The notes under the pieces: generated by a model | What the model saw: only the letters and a program-made list of their open reading frames with translations | The model's database searches: none | What the model was told of the DNA's origin: nothing | DNA from: Paenibacillus jilunlii | GTDB taxonomy: Bacteria > Bacillota > Bacilli > Paenibacillales > Paenibacillaceae | DNA: 64,000 bases | Reading direction: 5' to 3' | Assembly: GCF_900102965.1 (NCBI RefSeq) | Contig: NZ_FNGM01000001.1 | Location: 646,344 to 710,343, forward strand | Shown: piece after piece, positions 27,649 to 37,380 of the stretch | Position numbering within the stretch: the first letter of the stretch is position 1 | Layout of the letters: every line of letters begins with the position of its first letter | Program-made: the position numbers and the translations under genes

Positions 27649-29454
27649 ATGCGTTATTTTAGGCCATCCAAAAAATTGGGATTTCTGCTGCTCGGCCTGC
27701 TGCTGGGCGGTTTTGTGCTGAACTTTTTTATTCAAGCCGCTTCGCTGGATATGAATTTCATGAGTGTTGTAGAGTGGATCGGTAAGTTCTATTGGCTGTA
27801 TGTGGGCGGCAGCTTGTTTTTTTTCTTTGTTCTGCTGGCCTTTTCGGCGGTACTGCCCAATCTGTATATTGGTCCGGTGATTGGCTTCTTGCTGGTGCTT
27901 CTGCTCGGCATCGCCAACTACAAGAAGCAGAGCACTACAGGAGAACCGCTGTTTCCCTGGGATCTGATGCTGGTGAAGAACGCCGGAGAAATGAGTAAAA
28001 TCACCAAAGGCATGATTTCGCCGCTGGCGGTTGGAGTCGCAGTGCTGGCGGTTGCGGCCGTAATCTGGCTGCTGGTCAAGCTGCCCCGGATCAAAGTTCA
28101 GCTGCCGCTTCGGCTGCTGCTCACTGCGGTATCTGCCGGGATGGTTGCCGGTTTTATCGTGATGGTCAGCGGGCAGACCACGTTCGCCTCCTCATTAAAT
28201 TACCAGAATATTTTCTGGAATCAGAAGGTCAATTACTCGCAGAATGGGTTTGTGTTCGCATTTACCGGAAATCTGCGCCAGAATCTGCTGGAGCAGCCGG
28301 AGGGCTATAGCCGGGAGTCGGTAGAAGCCATTGCTGCCAAATACAGCTCTTTACCGGAAACGTCCTCTGCCTTGACGAAGGTCGAATCGCCCAACATCAT
28401 GTTCATGATGGATGAGGCCTTTTTTGATCCCACCCGGCTGCCCGGAGTTACCCTTAGTGAAGATCCGCTGAAATTCATTCATCAAGCAGAAAGTGCCACA
28501 CCGGCAGGGTATTTGCTCTCCCCCGAATTCGGCGGGAATACGGCTAATGTGGAATTCGAAGCGCTGACGGGCATGTCGATGTATTTTCTGGGAGATGGAT
28601 CGATTCCTTACCAGCAAAGGATTGTCAAAATGTCCTCGCTTCCCTCCATCGTCAGCATTCTGAAAGAGAGAGGCTATCAGGCGCTTGCCCTGCATCCGTT
28701 CGATGAGACCTTTTATAACCGCAACCGGGTTTACCCGGTGCTGGGATTTGACCGCTTCACGAGCGAGAAGGATCTGCAGGACGCCGAGCGGATCACACCG
28801 GATGGCTATATATCAGACAAAGCCGCTGTGCAAGAGGCGATCCGTGAGCTGAAGGCTGCAGAGACACCGACTTTTTTGCATATGGTCACGATGCAGAATC
28901 ATTTTCCGTTCACCAAAGGCCGGAACGGCCCGAATACCATCACTGCGCAGGGCGTGCAGGCCGATTGGAAGGATGAGCTGGAAACCTATGTACAGGATAC
29001 CAAGCTGACGGACGAGGCGCTGTCTTATCTGCAGCAGGAGCTGAAGACCATTGAGCGGCCTACGATTGCTGTGTTCTGGGGAGACCATCTCCCGGCGCTG
29101 CCTGCGGGAATCTATACAGATGCGGGCTGGGATCAGCTGCTTCGTCTGAAGCATGAGACCAAGCTGATGATCCTTGCCAATTTTGATATCGGTAATAGCC
29201 CGCTGGGGACGCTCAGCCCCGCTTACCTTGGACCTGCCGTGTTCAAGCTGTCGGGCCAAACGCTGCCGCCTTACTATACAATGCTGGAACAGATGCGTGC
29301 ACAGCTTCCCGGCCTGAGCAAAAAGGTGCTGATCGGCGCTTCCGGCGAGCTCTCCAGCCTGTCTCCTGAGCAGCAGTCGCTGCTGGATGATTACCGGATG
29401 GTGGAGTATGACCTGCTGGAAGGCGAAGGTTATGCTGCGGATCTGATGTTCTGA
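27649..29454 (+). CDS. LTA synthase family phosphoglycerol transferase
   Basis: The 601-residue protein starts at ATG 27649, 8 nt after GATAGGAG; the GTG at 27640 overlaps that site. Five hydrophobic helices (first ~190 residues) precede an extracellular sulfatase-fold domain. NIMFMMDEAF holds the metal-binding acid, GGNTANVEFEALTG the catalytic Thr, and FWGDHLPAL the late metal site. LtaS-family enzymes transfer glycerol phosphate from phosphatidylglycerol to build lipoteichoic acid or related polymers. It stands alone. Whether it is a polymerase or primase cannot be told from sequence. Confidence 0.9.
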   Translation: MRYFRPSKKLGFLLLGLLLGGFVLNFFIQAASLDMNFMSVVEWIGKFYWLYVGGSLFFFFVLLAFSAVLPNLYIGPVIGFLLVLLLGIANYKKQSTTGEPLFPWDLMLVKNAGEMSKITKGMISPLAVGVAVLAVAAVIWLLVKLPRIKVQLPLRLLLTAVSAGMVAGFIVMVSGQTTFASSLNYQNIFWNQKVNYSQNGFVFAFTGNLRQNLLEQPEGYSRESVEAIAAKYSSLPETSSALTKVESPNIMFMMDEAFFDPTRLPGVTLSEDPLKFIHQAESATPAGYLLSPEFGGNTANVEFEALTGMSMYFLGDGSIPYQQRIVKMSSLPSIVSILKERGYQALALHPFDETFYNRNRVYPVLGFDRFTSEKDLQDAERITPDGYISDKAAVQEAIRELKAAETPTFLHMVTMQNHFPFTKGRNGPNTITAQGVQADWKDELETYVQDTKLTDEALSYLQQELKTIERPTIAVFWGDHLPALPAGIYTDAGWDQLLRLKHETKLMILANFDIGNSPLGTLSPAYLGPAVFKLSGQTLPPYYTMLEQMRAQLPGLSKKVLIGASGELSSLSPEQQSLLDDYRMVEYDLLEGEGYAADLMF

Positions 29455-29503
29455 CTATATAGATTGAACTTGAAAATTAGAAAAAGGGATAAAGTGGTGG
29501 AGG

Positions 29504-29620
29504 GGAAGTTTGGAACTGTAGGAGCGTTAGCGTCCGCCTTTGTCTGCGGATTTCCACCGCGACAGTGGTACAAATCTAAGAAATCTGCAGACGGGCAGCG
29601 GCCGGAAGTCCAAACATTCC
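29504..29620. repeat. Imperfect 117-bp palindromic element
   Basis: The left arm (GGAAGTTTGGA ... GTCTGCGGATTT, 29504-29553) and right arm (AAATCTGCAGAC ... TCCAAACATTCC, 29581-29620) are inverted copies with differences in the middle. A small CCAC/GTGG hairpin lies between them. A 64-codon ORF crosses it but has no family resemblance. Likely a miniature inverted-repeat-type element. Confidence 0.6.
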
Positions 29621-29794
29621 CTGGAGTCACGTCCAAATCCCATACAGGAAAATCATAAGTGTGAGTTAAATAGAAATGATGATCTATACATGAGGGCTCT
29701 GCTGTGAATGGCGGAGTTCTTTTTTTGCAGTTTAGTTACTTATGTATTTTTTTCTGCTGTGGATAAGTTGTGTAAGGGAATAAGGGTCTTTTAG

Positions 29795-30110
29795 TTTGAT
29801 TCGACTAAAGGACGATGTGGACTGGAAACAACGGCAGAAATGCCACTGTTGAAGCACGGCAGGCCGGTTCGTCCCGAAACAACGGCAAAAGTGCCGCTGT
29901 TGAAGCACGGGAGGCTGATTTATCCCGAAACAACGGCAGAATTACCGTTGTTGAAGCACGGCAGGCTGGTTTGTCCCGAAACAACGGCAGAAATGCCGCT
30001 GTTGAAGCACGGCAAGCTGGTTCGTCCCGAAACAACGGCAGAAATGCCGCTGTTGAAGCACGGCAGGCTGGTTCGTCCCGAAACAACGGCAAAAATGCCG
30101 TTGTTGAATT
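29795..30110. repeat. Tandem array of six 51-bp palindromic units
   Basis: Units begin AAACAACGGC at 29826, 29877, 29928, 29979, 30030 and 30081, an exact 51-bp period. Each holds a hairpin: the ideal form is AACAACGGCA-GAAA-TGCCGTTGTT, with a GAAA or AAAA loop. Spacers between hairpins are also conserved (GAAGCACGGCAGGCTGGTTC). The header 29795-29825 with GATTCGACTAAAGGACGA recurs at 63940. Because 51 is a multiple of 3, several frames stay open, giving spurious ORFs on both strands. Together with 29504-29620 this fills the gene-free stretch 29455-30257. Confidence 0.92.
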
Positions 30111-30257
30111 GTAAGCAGCTGGTTCGCCCTATCTTTTGGTCCGGCAAGGAAAGTTCTGGTACTATCATTGACGGAATAAGCAACTGGTCTTAACATATGG
30201 GGGTAGGCAAGGACCTTGAACACTGGAGTGGTTATCTTTAATTTTGAAAGGGGTTAC

Positions 30258-31274
30258 ATGGTGAAAAAGCTGGGGCTTGTCTATGTGCTGCTGATTGGCC
30301 TTTTCCTGATTTATGTGTTGAATTACAAGCTGCACCCTGATCCTGCGGACCCATGGGATACCGCCGGGCTGCGCGGCAACATTGAAGATAAATACGTGAT
30401 GGTTACGTTCCAGAGCGGCATCGATTACTGGAAAAGCGTGCTGAAAGGCTTTGAGGATGCGGCAGAGGAGCTGAACGTTTCCGTAGAATACCACGGCTCA
30501 ACCCAGCATAATGCCAGTGAGCAGATGACGGTGCTGGAACAGGCGATTGCCAAAAAGCCTGCGGGAATCGCAATATCAGCGGTAAATTCCAAGCTGCTGA
30601 CGGCTACGATCGACAAAGCGGTGGAGAGCGGGATTCCGGTGGTGCTGTTTGACTCGGGGGCGCCGGACAGCAAAGCTTACTCTTTTCTGGGTACGGATAA
30701 CTTCAATGCAGGGGCCGAAGCAGCCCGGACAATGGCTGAGCTCACCGGCGGCAAAGGTACTGTTGCCATCATTACAACGCCTGACCAGCATAACCATCAG
30801 GAACGCACCGATGGATTCAGCCACACCATCCGCAGTGAATTTCCGGAGATGAAGCTGGTTTCCGTAAAGGACGGCCGTGGGGACCAAGTGGCTTCCCGGC
30901 AGGCGGCAGAGGAGCTGTTGTCCCAGTATCCTAAGCTTGAAGGGATATTTGCCACGGAGTCAAATGGCGGAATAGGCGTGGCCGAAGCGGTGCAGGCGCT
31001 GCAGGGAGGCGGTTCAGCGCTGCAGATCATCAGCTTCGATACGGATAAGGGGACCCTCGACCTTGTAAAAGAAGGCAGGATTGCTGCGACCATGGCGCAA
31101 GGCACCTGGAACATGGGCTATTGGTCGCTGACCGAGCTGTTCCATCTGCACCGGGATTTGCAGGAAGATCCTGATGCCTATAAAGGCAGCAAGCCGCTGC
31201 CGGTGCCGGACAAGGTAGATACAGGGATTGATGTGGTGACCCGGGCCAATGTGGACAATTATTATGCCAAGTAG
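30258..31274 (+). CDS. Membrane-anchored sugar-binding protein (Peripla_BP_4), probable sensor
   Basis: The 338-residue protein starts at ATG 30258 after AAAGGGG. A single N-terminal helix (about residues 4-22) lacks any Cys lipobox, so it is anchored by this helix rather than lipidated. The rest is a ribose-type periplasmic binding domain: GIDYWKSVLKGFEDAAEELN, VVLFDSGAPDSKAYSFLGTD and FDTDKGTLDLVKEGRIAAT. It is directly followed by a histidine kinase gene (24 nt). This order matches the XylFII-LytS-YesN type, in which a binding protein presents the sugar to the kinase. It could instead serve transport. Confidence 0.85.
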   Translation: MVKKLGLVYVLLIGLFLIYVLNYKLHPDPADPWDTAGLRGNIEDKYVMVTFQSGIDYWKSVLKGFEDAAEELNVSVEYHGSTQHNASEQMTVLEQAIAKKPAGIAISAVNSKLLTATIDKAVESGIPVVLFDSGAPDSKAYSFLGTDNFNAGAEAARTMAELTGGKGTVAIITTPDQHNHQERTDGFSHTIRSEFPEMKLVSVKDGRGDQVASRQAAEELLSQYPKLEGIFATESNGGIGVAEAVQALQGGGSALQIISFDTDKGTLDLVKEGRIAATMAQGTWNMGYWSLTELFHLHRDLQEDPDAYKGSKPLPVPDKVDTGIDVVTRANVDNYYAK

Positions 31275-31298
31275 AGAGCCTCTGGGAAGGAGCAGCAG

Positions 31299-33161
31299 AT
31301 GCGCAAGAAGGGTCTGAACATAGAGAAGCTGAAGCTGAACAACCTGCCGATCCGCTATAAGCTGATTATTCATTTTCTCCTGATCAGCATTCTTCCTTCG
31401 ATCGGACTTGGGCTGCTGATCGGCTGGACGGTCGACCGGAATGTGGAAGAGCGGACCAATGAGAATACAATGCAGCTGATCGGCAAGGTCAACGCCGCAC
31501 TGGAGAGTGAGGTGGAGAATCTGCAGAAGATCACCTATCTGATCTCTTTTGACCCCAGGGTGCAGGCTTTTCTGGACGGCTCCATCCAGGAGCCGGTGCA
31601 GGCAGCCAAATGGGCCGCTGGCGGAGAACCGGCGGAATATAACATCCGCAAATTTCTTCAGGGCTTCACCACCCTCAGCTCCGAGATTGCCGGAATCATG
31701 CTGGTGAACCGGAAAGGCGATTTCATCAGCAATGAGATGTATACCCGGCCCGGTACCCACATAACAGACGAGGACTGGTACAAGGAAGCGGCAGACAATA
31801 AAGGGATCTTCAAAATCATCGGCCACCCTTATGGCCGTGCCGTAATGTCGCATGCGGACTATAAGGAAAGCGAGGTTGTGTCTGCTGTGAGAGCGATTGT
31901 TGATCCGGAGACACAGGTGGTGCAAGGGGTTGTGCTTGTCGATTTGAAGCTTCGGGTGATTGCCGAAACGGCCAGAGATGTTACGCTGGGCAAAACCGGC
32001 TATCTGACCGTCGTCGATGGCAGCGGGGAGATGATCTATGCTCCGCAGCATCCGATTATGCAAGCGATCCCGGAGGGACTGTTCACCGAAAGCTCCGGTA
32101 TTACCTCCGAGACTGTTGCCGGACGCCAGCTGCAGCTGATCTACAGAACCTCGCCTTTTACGGGCTGGACCACGATGGGCGTCTTCCCGATGGAGGAATC
32201 GGCGTTCGGGGTACGGGAGATTACATTTAATGTGGTCACCTTCGTTTTTATCGTCTGTATGCTGGGAATGACCGCCTCGTTCTATCTGGCGTATTCGATA
32301 TCCCGTCCGATCGGCCAGTTGGCCTCCTTTATGAGCAAGGCGCAGTCCGGTGACCTGACAATCCGCTACTGGGGCAGCCGCTCCGATGAAATCGGCCTGC
32401 TGGGACGCAGCTTCAACTCAATGCTGGCCCAGATTGCCCGGCTGCTCTCGCTGACCGAGCTGCAGGCCCGGCAGAAGCGGGAAGCGGAGCTGCGCAGCCT
32501 GCAGGCACATATCAAACCGCATTTTCTCTATAACACTTTGGATACGATTCACTGGATGGCCCGCAGCAAAGGGGCAGAGGATATTGCCGGGGTGGTTCAG
32601 TCCTTATCCAGGCTGTTCCGGTTGGGGCTAAGCAAGGGAAGCGATCTTGTTCCGCTGTCTGACGAGCTTGAGCATATGGTGAGCTATCTGAAAATCCAGC
32701 AGGTCCGGTACAGCAGCAAGCTGGCTTACAGCATTGAAGTGGAGCCGCAGCTTCACGAGCTGTACGTGCTTAAGCTGCTGCTGCAGCCGATTGTGGAGAA
32801 TGCGATCTATCACGGCATCAAGGAGAGGCGGGGTCCCGGGCATATCTCTATTGAGGTGGTCCAGCAGGAGGGAGACTTATGCTTAACGGTTCGCGATGAT
32901 GGGGCAGGGATAACAGCCGAACGGCTTGCTATGCTGAAGGAGCGTCTTGCGGCAGTGGGCAGGAATACCGGTGAGGCTGCAGAAATTGATAAGCCGTTGC
33001 CGGGAACTGCGGGCAGCGGCTATGGGATTCTGAATGTGCAGGCCCGCATCAGACTCACTTACGGTGAACCCTACGGACTCGAAATATCAAGTGAGCGCGG
33101 GGCTGGAACGGTAGTGACAGTTCGGCATCCGGTTGTTCATAACAGCTATCCGGATGATTAA
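31299..33161 (+). CDS. Sensor histidine kinase (YesM/LytS-like His_kinase class)
   Basis: The 620-residue kinase has a transmembrane helix near residues 22-45, an extracytoplasmic Cache-like sensor (about 50-300), a second helix (about 308-330), a HAMP domain with ISRPIGQLASFM, and the His_kinase module with His408 in IKPHFLYNTLDTIHW. The HATPase domain carries ENAIYHG and GSGYGILNV. GGAAGGAG precedes the ATG. It lies between the anchored binding protein and the response regulator in one operon and probably senses the sugar through that protein. Confidence 0.92.
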   Translation: MRKKGLNIEKLKLNNLPIRYKLIIHFLLISILPSIGLGLLIGWTVDRNVEERTNENTMQLIGKVNAALESEVENLQKITYLISFDPRVQAFLDGSIQEPVQAAKWAAGGEPAEYNIRKFLQGFTTLSSEIAGIMLVNRKGDFISNEMYTRPGTHITDEDWYKEAADNKGIFKIIGHPYGRAVMSHADYKESEVVSAVRAIVDPETQVVQGVVLVDLKLRVIAETARDVTLGKTGYLTVVDGSGEMIYAPQHPIMQAIPEGLFTESSGITSETVAGRQLQLIYRTSPFTGWTTMGVFPMEESAFGVREITFNVVTFVFIVCMLGMTASFYLAYSISRPIGQLASFMSKAQSGDLTIRYWGSRSDEIGLLGRSFNSMLAQIARLLSLTELQARQKREAELRSLQAHIKPHFLYNTLDTIHWMARSKGAEDIAGVVQSLSRLFRLGLSKGSDLVPLSDELEHMVSYLKIQQVRYSSKLAYSIEVEPQLHELYVLKLLLQPIVENAIYHGIKERRGPGHISIEVVQQEGDLCLTVRDDGAGITAERLAMLKERLAAVGRNTGEAAEIDKPLPGTAGSGYGILNVQARIRLTYGEPYGLEISSERGAGTVVTVRHPVVHNSYPDD

Positions 33162-33188
33162 ATGGAACCGAAAGGAGCCACTGAAGCC

Positions 33189-34427
33189 ATGGATTCCTGG
33201 AAAGTCATGATTGCCGATGACGAAGCGATTATCCGTGACGGGATTAGGCAATGTGTAGATTGGAAAAGCTTAGGATTGCAGGTAGCAGCGGAAGCAGAGG
33301 ACGGCGAGGAAGCACTGGAGCTGGCTGTCCAGCATGAGGTACACATAGCGCTGGTCGATTTGAACATGCCGATCATGCATGGCATTGAACTGATGAAGCG
33401 GCTCCGGGAGCAGCTGCCTGACTGTAAAATCATCGTCATCACCGGCCATGATGAATTCTCCTATGCCCAGGAATCGATCCGTCTGCAGGTGAATGACTAT
33501 ATTCTCAAGCCTGCCGAGCCCAGGCAGCTGATGCAGGTGCTTCGCGGAGTAAGGGATCAGCTGATAACGGAGAAGCAGAAGAACCAGCACCTCCAGCAGG
33601 CTTCCCGGCAGATCCTGAAGAACTTCCCGCTGCTGCGGGAACGCTTCTGCCAGGAATGGCTGGACGGCAATTTGAGCCAAAGTGAGATCATGGAGCAGCT
33701 GCACTTCCTGCGGCTGCCGGCCGAGTGCCCGGCGCTGGTCGGCATGATCCGCTGGAGATGGGAAACCCAGAACTCCGGAATGCAGGAGAAGGAGCGGCAG
33801 CTGTTTCTTTTTGCGATAGAGAATATGGTTACAGAACTGCTTCAGGATTATCCAAAAGTCATCTTCAGGGATGCCGCAGGCCTGATCATTATTCTGCTGT
33901 GGGATGCGGCCGGGGAACCGGTGCTGGCCGGGGTTGAAGCCGTAGTGCGAAGCCATCTCAAGATCGCCGTTGAAGTCGGCACCCAGGCGGTTGAGGGCGA
34001 TGCCGCCGGTCTGGCCGCCGCCTACCGCAAATGCAGAGTGAACCTTTCCAGGGAGCAGCCGTTGTCTCCGCTGGTCCGCAGAGCAAGGCAATACGTGCTG
34101 GAGCATTATAGCGAATACGGGCTTACGCTTGAATCCATTGCCGGCCATCTTCATGCCTCGCCGGTCTATCTCAGCCGCCTGTTCAAGCAGGAGCTGGGAG
34201 AGTCCTTCGGCACGTATCTGACTCAGACCCGCATCCGCAAGGCAGCACAGCTGCTGCATTCCACAGAGCTTAGCATGAGCGAAGTTGCGGAACAAACAGG
34301 CTACGAGACCCAGCATTATTTCAGCACAGCCTTCAAAAAGCAGACAGGTGTATCCCCGCTGCAATTCCGCAAAGGCGTGCTTCCCGGCGGAGGGGGGCGT
34401 GGCGGCCGTGCGGAAGAACAGGATTGA
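33189..34427 (+). CDS. YesN-type response regulator with AraC DNA-binding domain
   Basis: The 412-residue regulator starts at ATG 33189 (MDSWKVMIADDE) behind AAAGGAG; the ATG at 33162 next to the kinase stop has no site. The receiver domain has Asp57 in VHIALVDLNMPIMHG. The C-terminal AraC HTH (about 305-400) has YLSRLFKQELGESFGTYL and TGYETQHYFSTAFKKQTGVSP. A Gly-rich tail ends the protein. A terminator follows; the sugar importer downstream is the likely target. Confidence 0.92.
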   Translation: MDSWKVMIADDEAIIRDGIRQCVDWKSLGLQVAAEAEDGEEALELAVQHEVHIALVDLNMPIMHGIELMKRLREQLPDCKIIVITGHDEFSYAQESIRLQVNDYILKPAEPRQLMQVLRGVRDQLITEKQKNQHLQQASRQILKNFPLLRERFCQEWLDGNLSQSEIMEQLHFLRLPAECPALVGMIRWRWETQNSGMQEKERQLFLFAIENMVTELLQDYPKVIFRDAAGLIIILLWDAAGEPVLAGVEAVVRSHLKIAVEVGTQAVEGDAAGLAAAYRKCRVNLSREQPLSPLVRRARQYVLEHYSEYGLTLESIAGHLHASPVYLSRLFKQELGESFGTYLTQTRIRKAAQLLHSTELSMSEVAEQTGYETQHYFSTAFKKQTGVSPLQFRKGVLPGGGGRGGRAEEQD

Positions 34428-34438
34428 ACTCATATACT

Positions 34439-34484
34439 GCAAAAGAAACCACATGCGGTTATTCCCGTATGTGGTTTCTTTTGC
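34439..34484 (+). terminator. Terminator between the sensor operon and the importer operon
   Basis: A 20-bp stem starts GCAAAAGAAACCACATGCGG and is closed by its near-perfect complement around a TTATTC loop. The descending arm is T-rich. Confidence 0.85.
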
Positions 34485-34500
34485 AGTGTTCTGTAACTTC

Positions 34501-34514
34501 TGAAAACGCTGACA
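34501..34514 (+). promoter_or_regulatory. Perfect cre site upstream of the sugar importer
   Basis: TGAAAACGCTGACA fits the Bacillus CcpA consensus TGWAANCGNTNWCA at every position. It lies 127 nt before the binding-protein ATG. A possible -10 (TATACT) follows near 34574, so the site would lie upstream of the promoter core. Confidence 0.7.
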
Positions 34515-34640
34515 AAAGTTCTGATTTTATAAAAACAGTAGCTTCAGTGTAAATACGTCCCTCTGTCCCCCTTGCTATACTCAACTTGTCAAACGGGCCG
34601 AGCCGCCCGGGACACCAGAATAGTTCAGGGGGTAGCGCAG

Positions 34641-35738
34641 ATGATGAAAAAGTATTCATGGATCATGCTGGCATTGGCACTTGTACTGATTGTATCCGCA
34701 TGCGGCAATAACGGCGGGAACAGCTCCGGCGGCAGTTCCGAAGGGGAGAACGGGAAGGTGGGCATCGCGATGCCGACCAAGTCCTCGGAGCGCTGGGTGA
34801 ATGACGGCAACAACATGGTCAAAGAGTTCGAGAAGCTGGGTTACGGTACGGACCTGCAATATGCAGAGGATGTCGTAGAGAACCAGGTGTCGCAAATTGA
34901 GAATATGATCACCAAAGGCGTGAAGGCCATTGTCATCGCTTCGATTGACGGTGAAGCCCTGACAGATGTCCTGCAAAAAGCGCATGATGCAGGTGTGAAA
35001 GTGATCGCGTATGACCGCCTGATCAAGAAGAGCGAATATGTCGACTACTACGCCACCTTTGACAATTTCAAAGTCGGTGTTCTGCAGGGTTCATACATTG
35101 AGGAGAAGCTGGGACTCAAAGAGGGCAAAGGGCCGTTCAACATTGAGCTGTTCGGCGGTTCGCCGGATGACAACAACGCCTACTTCTTTTTTGACGGGGC
35201 AATGTCGATCCTGAAGCCTTACATCGATTCCGGCAAGCTGGTTGTCCGCAGCAAGCAGACCACGATGGATCAGGCAGCTACCCTGCGCTGGGACGGCGCG
35301 GCGGCTCAAGCCCGGATGGATAATCTGCTGAGTGCGAACTATGCCAGTGACAATCTGGATGCTGTGCTCTCACCTTACGACGGCATCAGTATCGGCATTC
35401 TTTCCTCTCTGAAGGGTGTGGGCTACGGTTCTGGCGACAAAAAGCTCCCGGTTGTTACGGGACAGGACGCCGAGCTGGCATCCGTTAAATCAATCCTGGC
35501 TGGAGAGCAGACACAGACCGTCTTCAAGGATACCCGGGAACTGGCCAAAAAAGCGGTGGAAATGACCGAAAGCGTACTGAAAGGTACGGAAGCGGAAGTC
35601 AACGATACCACCACCTACGATAATGGAGTCAAAATTGTACCCTCCTATCTGCTTGAGCCGGTCTCTGTAGATGCCGGCAACGTGGATAAAGTGCTGGTAG
35701 ACGGCGGCTATTATACCAAAGAACAGCTCGGTGAATAG
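34641..35738 (+). CDS. Multiple-sugar-binding lipoprotein (ChvE-like)
   Basis: The 365-residue lipoprotein starts at ATG 34641 after AGGGGG. Its lipobox is VSAC with Cys21, followed by a Gly/Ser linker. The binding domain has features of the ChvE/multiple-monosaccharide class: [40 protein letters not shown] and [14 protein letters not shown]. ChvE-type proteins bind several aldoses, including xylose, arabinose and glucose. ATPase and permease genes follow. The exact ligand is unknown. Confidence 0.9.
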   Translation: MMKKYSWIMLALALVLIVSACGNNGGNSSGGSSEGENGKVGIAMPTKSSERWVNDGNNMVKEFEKLGYGTDLQYAEDVVENQVSQIENMITKGVKAIVIASIDGEALTDVLQKAHDAGVKVIAYDRLIKKSEYVDYYATFDNFKVGVLQGSYIEEKLGLKEGKGPFNIELFGGSPDDNNAYFFFDGAMSILKPYIDSGKLVVRSKQTTMDQAATLRWDGAAAQARMDNLLSANYASDNLDAVLSPYDGISIGILSSLKGVGYGSGDKKLPVVTGQDAELASVKSILAGEQTQTVFKDTRELAKKAVEMTESVLKGTEAEVNDTTTYDNGVKIVPSYLLEPVSVDAGNVDKVLVDGGYYTKEQLGE

Positions 35739-35764
35739 CCGGCTGGAACGCTACTAGCGGGTGC

Positions 35765-35801
35765 TGCGGCGGCAGTTTATATATAGTGGCTGCCAGCCGC
35801 A
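35765..35801 (+). other. Intercistronic hairpin
   Basis: TGCGGC-GGCAG pairs with CTGCC-A-GCCGCA around an AT-rich loop. With no T run, it fits an mRNA-stabilising stem-loop between binding-protein and ATPase genes. Confidence 0.55.
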
Positions 35802-35844
35802 ATAACCGCTGCTACAGTCACAAAGAAAGCTGGGTGAGAAGCGA

Positions 35845-37374
35845 ATGAGCGAGATTATTCTGGAAATGAAGGGCATTACCAAAACCTTCCCCGGGGTCAA
35901 AGCACTATCGGATGTGAATCTGCAGGTGAAGGCTGGCGAGATTCACGCGCTCTGCGGAGAGAACGGGGCCGGGAAGTCCACCCTCATGAAGGTGCTGAGC
36001 GGTGTCTACCCGCATGGAACGTATGAGGGGGATATTTTATTTCAAGGACAGGTCTGCCAGTTCAAAGACATTAAAGATAGTGAAAGCCTCGGGATTGTTA
36101 TTATTCACCAGGAGCTGGCACTGATCCCTTATCTGTCGATATCGGAGAACATTTTTCTCGGCAACGAACAGGCCCGTCATGGGGTGATCAACTGGAATGA
36201 AACGACAGTGAAAACCAAGGAGCTTCTGCAAACCGTCGGCCTGAGCGAATCCCCGTTCACGCAGGTATCGACGATAGGAGTCGGCAAGCAGCAGCTTGTG
36301 GAGATCGCTAAGGCGCTGTCCAAAGAAGTGAAGCTGCTCATCCTCGACGAACCGACAGCTGCGCTGAATGAGGATGACAGCGAGAACCTGCTCACGCTGA
36401 TTTTAGAGCTGAAGCAGCGCGGGATTGCCTCCATTATCATTTCCCACAAACTGAATGAAATCGGGAAGGTAGCGGATTCTGTGACCATTTTACGGGATGG
36501 CCAGACGATTCGCACCCTGGACATGAAGCAGGATGAAGTGACCGAGGATGTCATTATCAAAGGCATGGTGGGCCGTGATCTGACCAACCGTTATCCGGAG
36601 CGGACGCCGAACCTGGGAGAGACCATCTTTGAAATCCGGGACTGGGAGGTCTACCACCCCACGCAGACTGACCGCAAAATGCTCGACAATATCAATCTTC
36701 ATATCCGGCGCGGGGAAGTGGTTGGCATAGCCGGGCTGATGGGAGCGGGCCGGACGGAGCTGGCGATGAGTGTGTTCGGCAAATCGTACGGCAGACGGAT
36801 CAGCGGCCGGCTGTACATGCATGGCACAGAGGTTCATCTGAACGACATTAATAAAGCAATTGACAGCGGACTGGCTTATGTGACCGAGGACCGCAAGCAT
36901 TACGGATTGATCCTGATTGACGACATCAAACGGAATATTTCACTCAGCAGCCTGAAGAAGCTGTCCCGCCGGGGGGTGATCAATGAGAACGAGGATGTGC
37001 TGGTCGCCGAGGAATACCGCAGGAAGCTGAATATCAAGACGCCGAGCATTTTACAGAAAACTGTGAATCTCAGCGGCGGTAACCAGCAAAAGGTCGTCCT
37101 CAGCAAATGGATCTACGCCCAGCCGGATATCCTCATTCTCGATGAGCCTACGCGCGGAATCGATGTGGGGGCCAAATATGAAATTTATTCGATTATTAAC
37201 GGGTTGGCGGCAGAAGGCAAAGGGGTGCTGGTTATCTCATCCGAGCTGCCGGAGATTATCGGGATGTGTGACCGGATTTATACGATGTGCGAAGGCCGCA
37301 TCAGCGGCGAGGTGGAGCGGCAGGACGCATCGCAGGAGCTGCTCATGAAATATATGACACGAAGCAGGGGGTAA
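35845..37374 (+). CDS. mmsA: Multiple-sugar ABC importer ATP-binding protein (MmsA/GguA-type)
   Basis: The 509-residue protein consists of two fused ABC domains, as in CUT2 importers. The first has Walker [13 protein letters not shown] (about 35-46), signature [14 protein letters not shown] and Walker [13 protein letters not shown]. The second has the degenerate Walker [13 protein letters not shown], signature [14 protein letters not shown] and [14 protein letters not shown]. It energises uptake of the sugar delivered by the ChvE-like protein. The permease gene starts 6 nt downstream. Confidence 0.93.
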   Translation: MSEIILEMKGITKTFPGVKALSDVNLQVKAGEIHALCGENGAGKSTLMKVLSGVYPHGTYEGDILFQGQVCQFKDIKDSESLGIVIIHQELALIPYLSISENIFLGNEQARHGVINWNETTVKTKELLQTVGLSESPFTQVSTIGVGKQQLVEIAKALSKEVKLLILDEPTAALNEDDSENLLTLILELKQRGIASIIISHKLNEIGKVADSVTILRDGQTIRTLDMKQDEVTEDVIIKGMVGRDLTNRYPERTPNLGETIFEIRDWEVYHPTQTDRKMLDNINLHIRRGEVVGIAGLMGAGRTELAMSVFGKSYGRRISGRLYMHGTEVHLNDINKAIDSGLAYVTEDRKHYGLILIDDIKRNISLSSLKKLSRRGVINENEDVLVAEEYRRKLNIKTPSILQKTVNLSGGNQQKVVLSKWIYAQPDILILDEPTRGIDVGAKYEIYSIINGLAAEGKGVLVISSELPEIIGMCDRIYTMCEGRISGEVERQDASQELLMKYMTRSRG

Positions 37375-37380
37375 CACCAC

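Noticed and set aside
29464..29658. 64-codon ORF
   Set aside because: It runs through an imperfect palindrome, has no clear ribosome binding site and no recognisable domain.
29826..30110. CRISPR-like array
   Set aside because: The whole 51-bp unit repeats, including the part that would be the spacer, and no cas genes are present.
29815..30114. ORF encoding 17-residue repeats
   Set aside because: The open frame follows from a period divisible by three; other frames and the opposite strand are equally open, and the ATG is too close to the purine-rich site.
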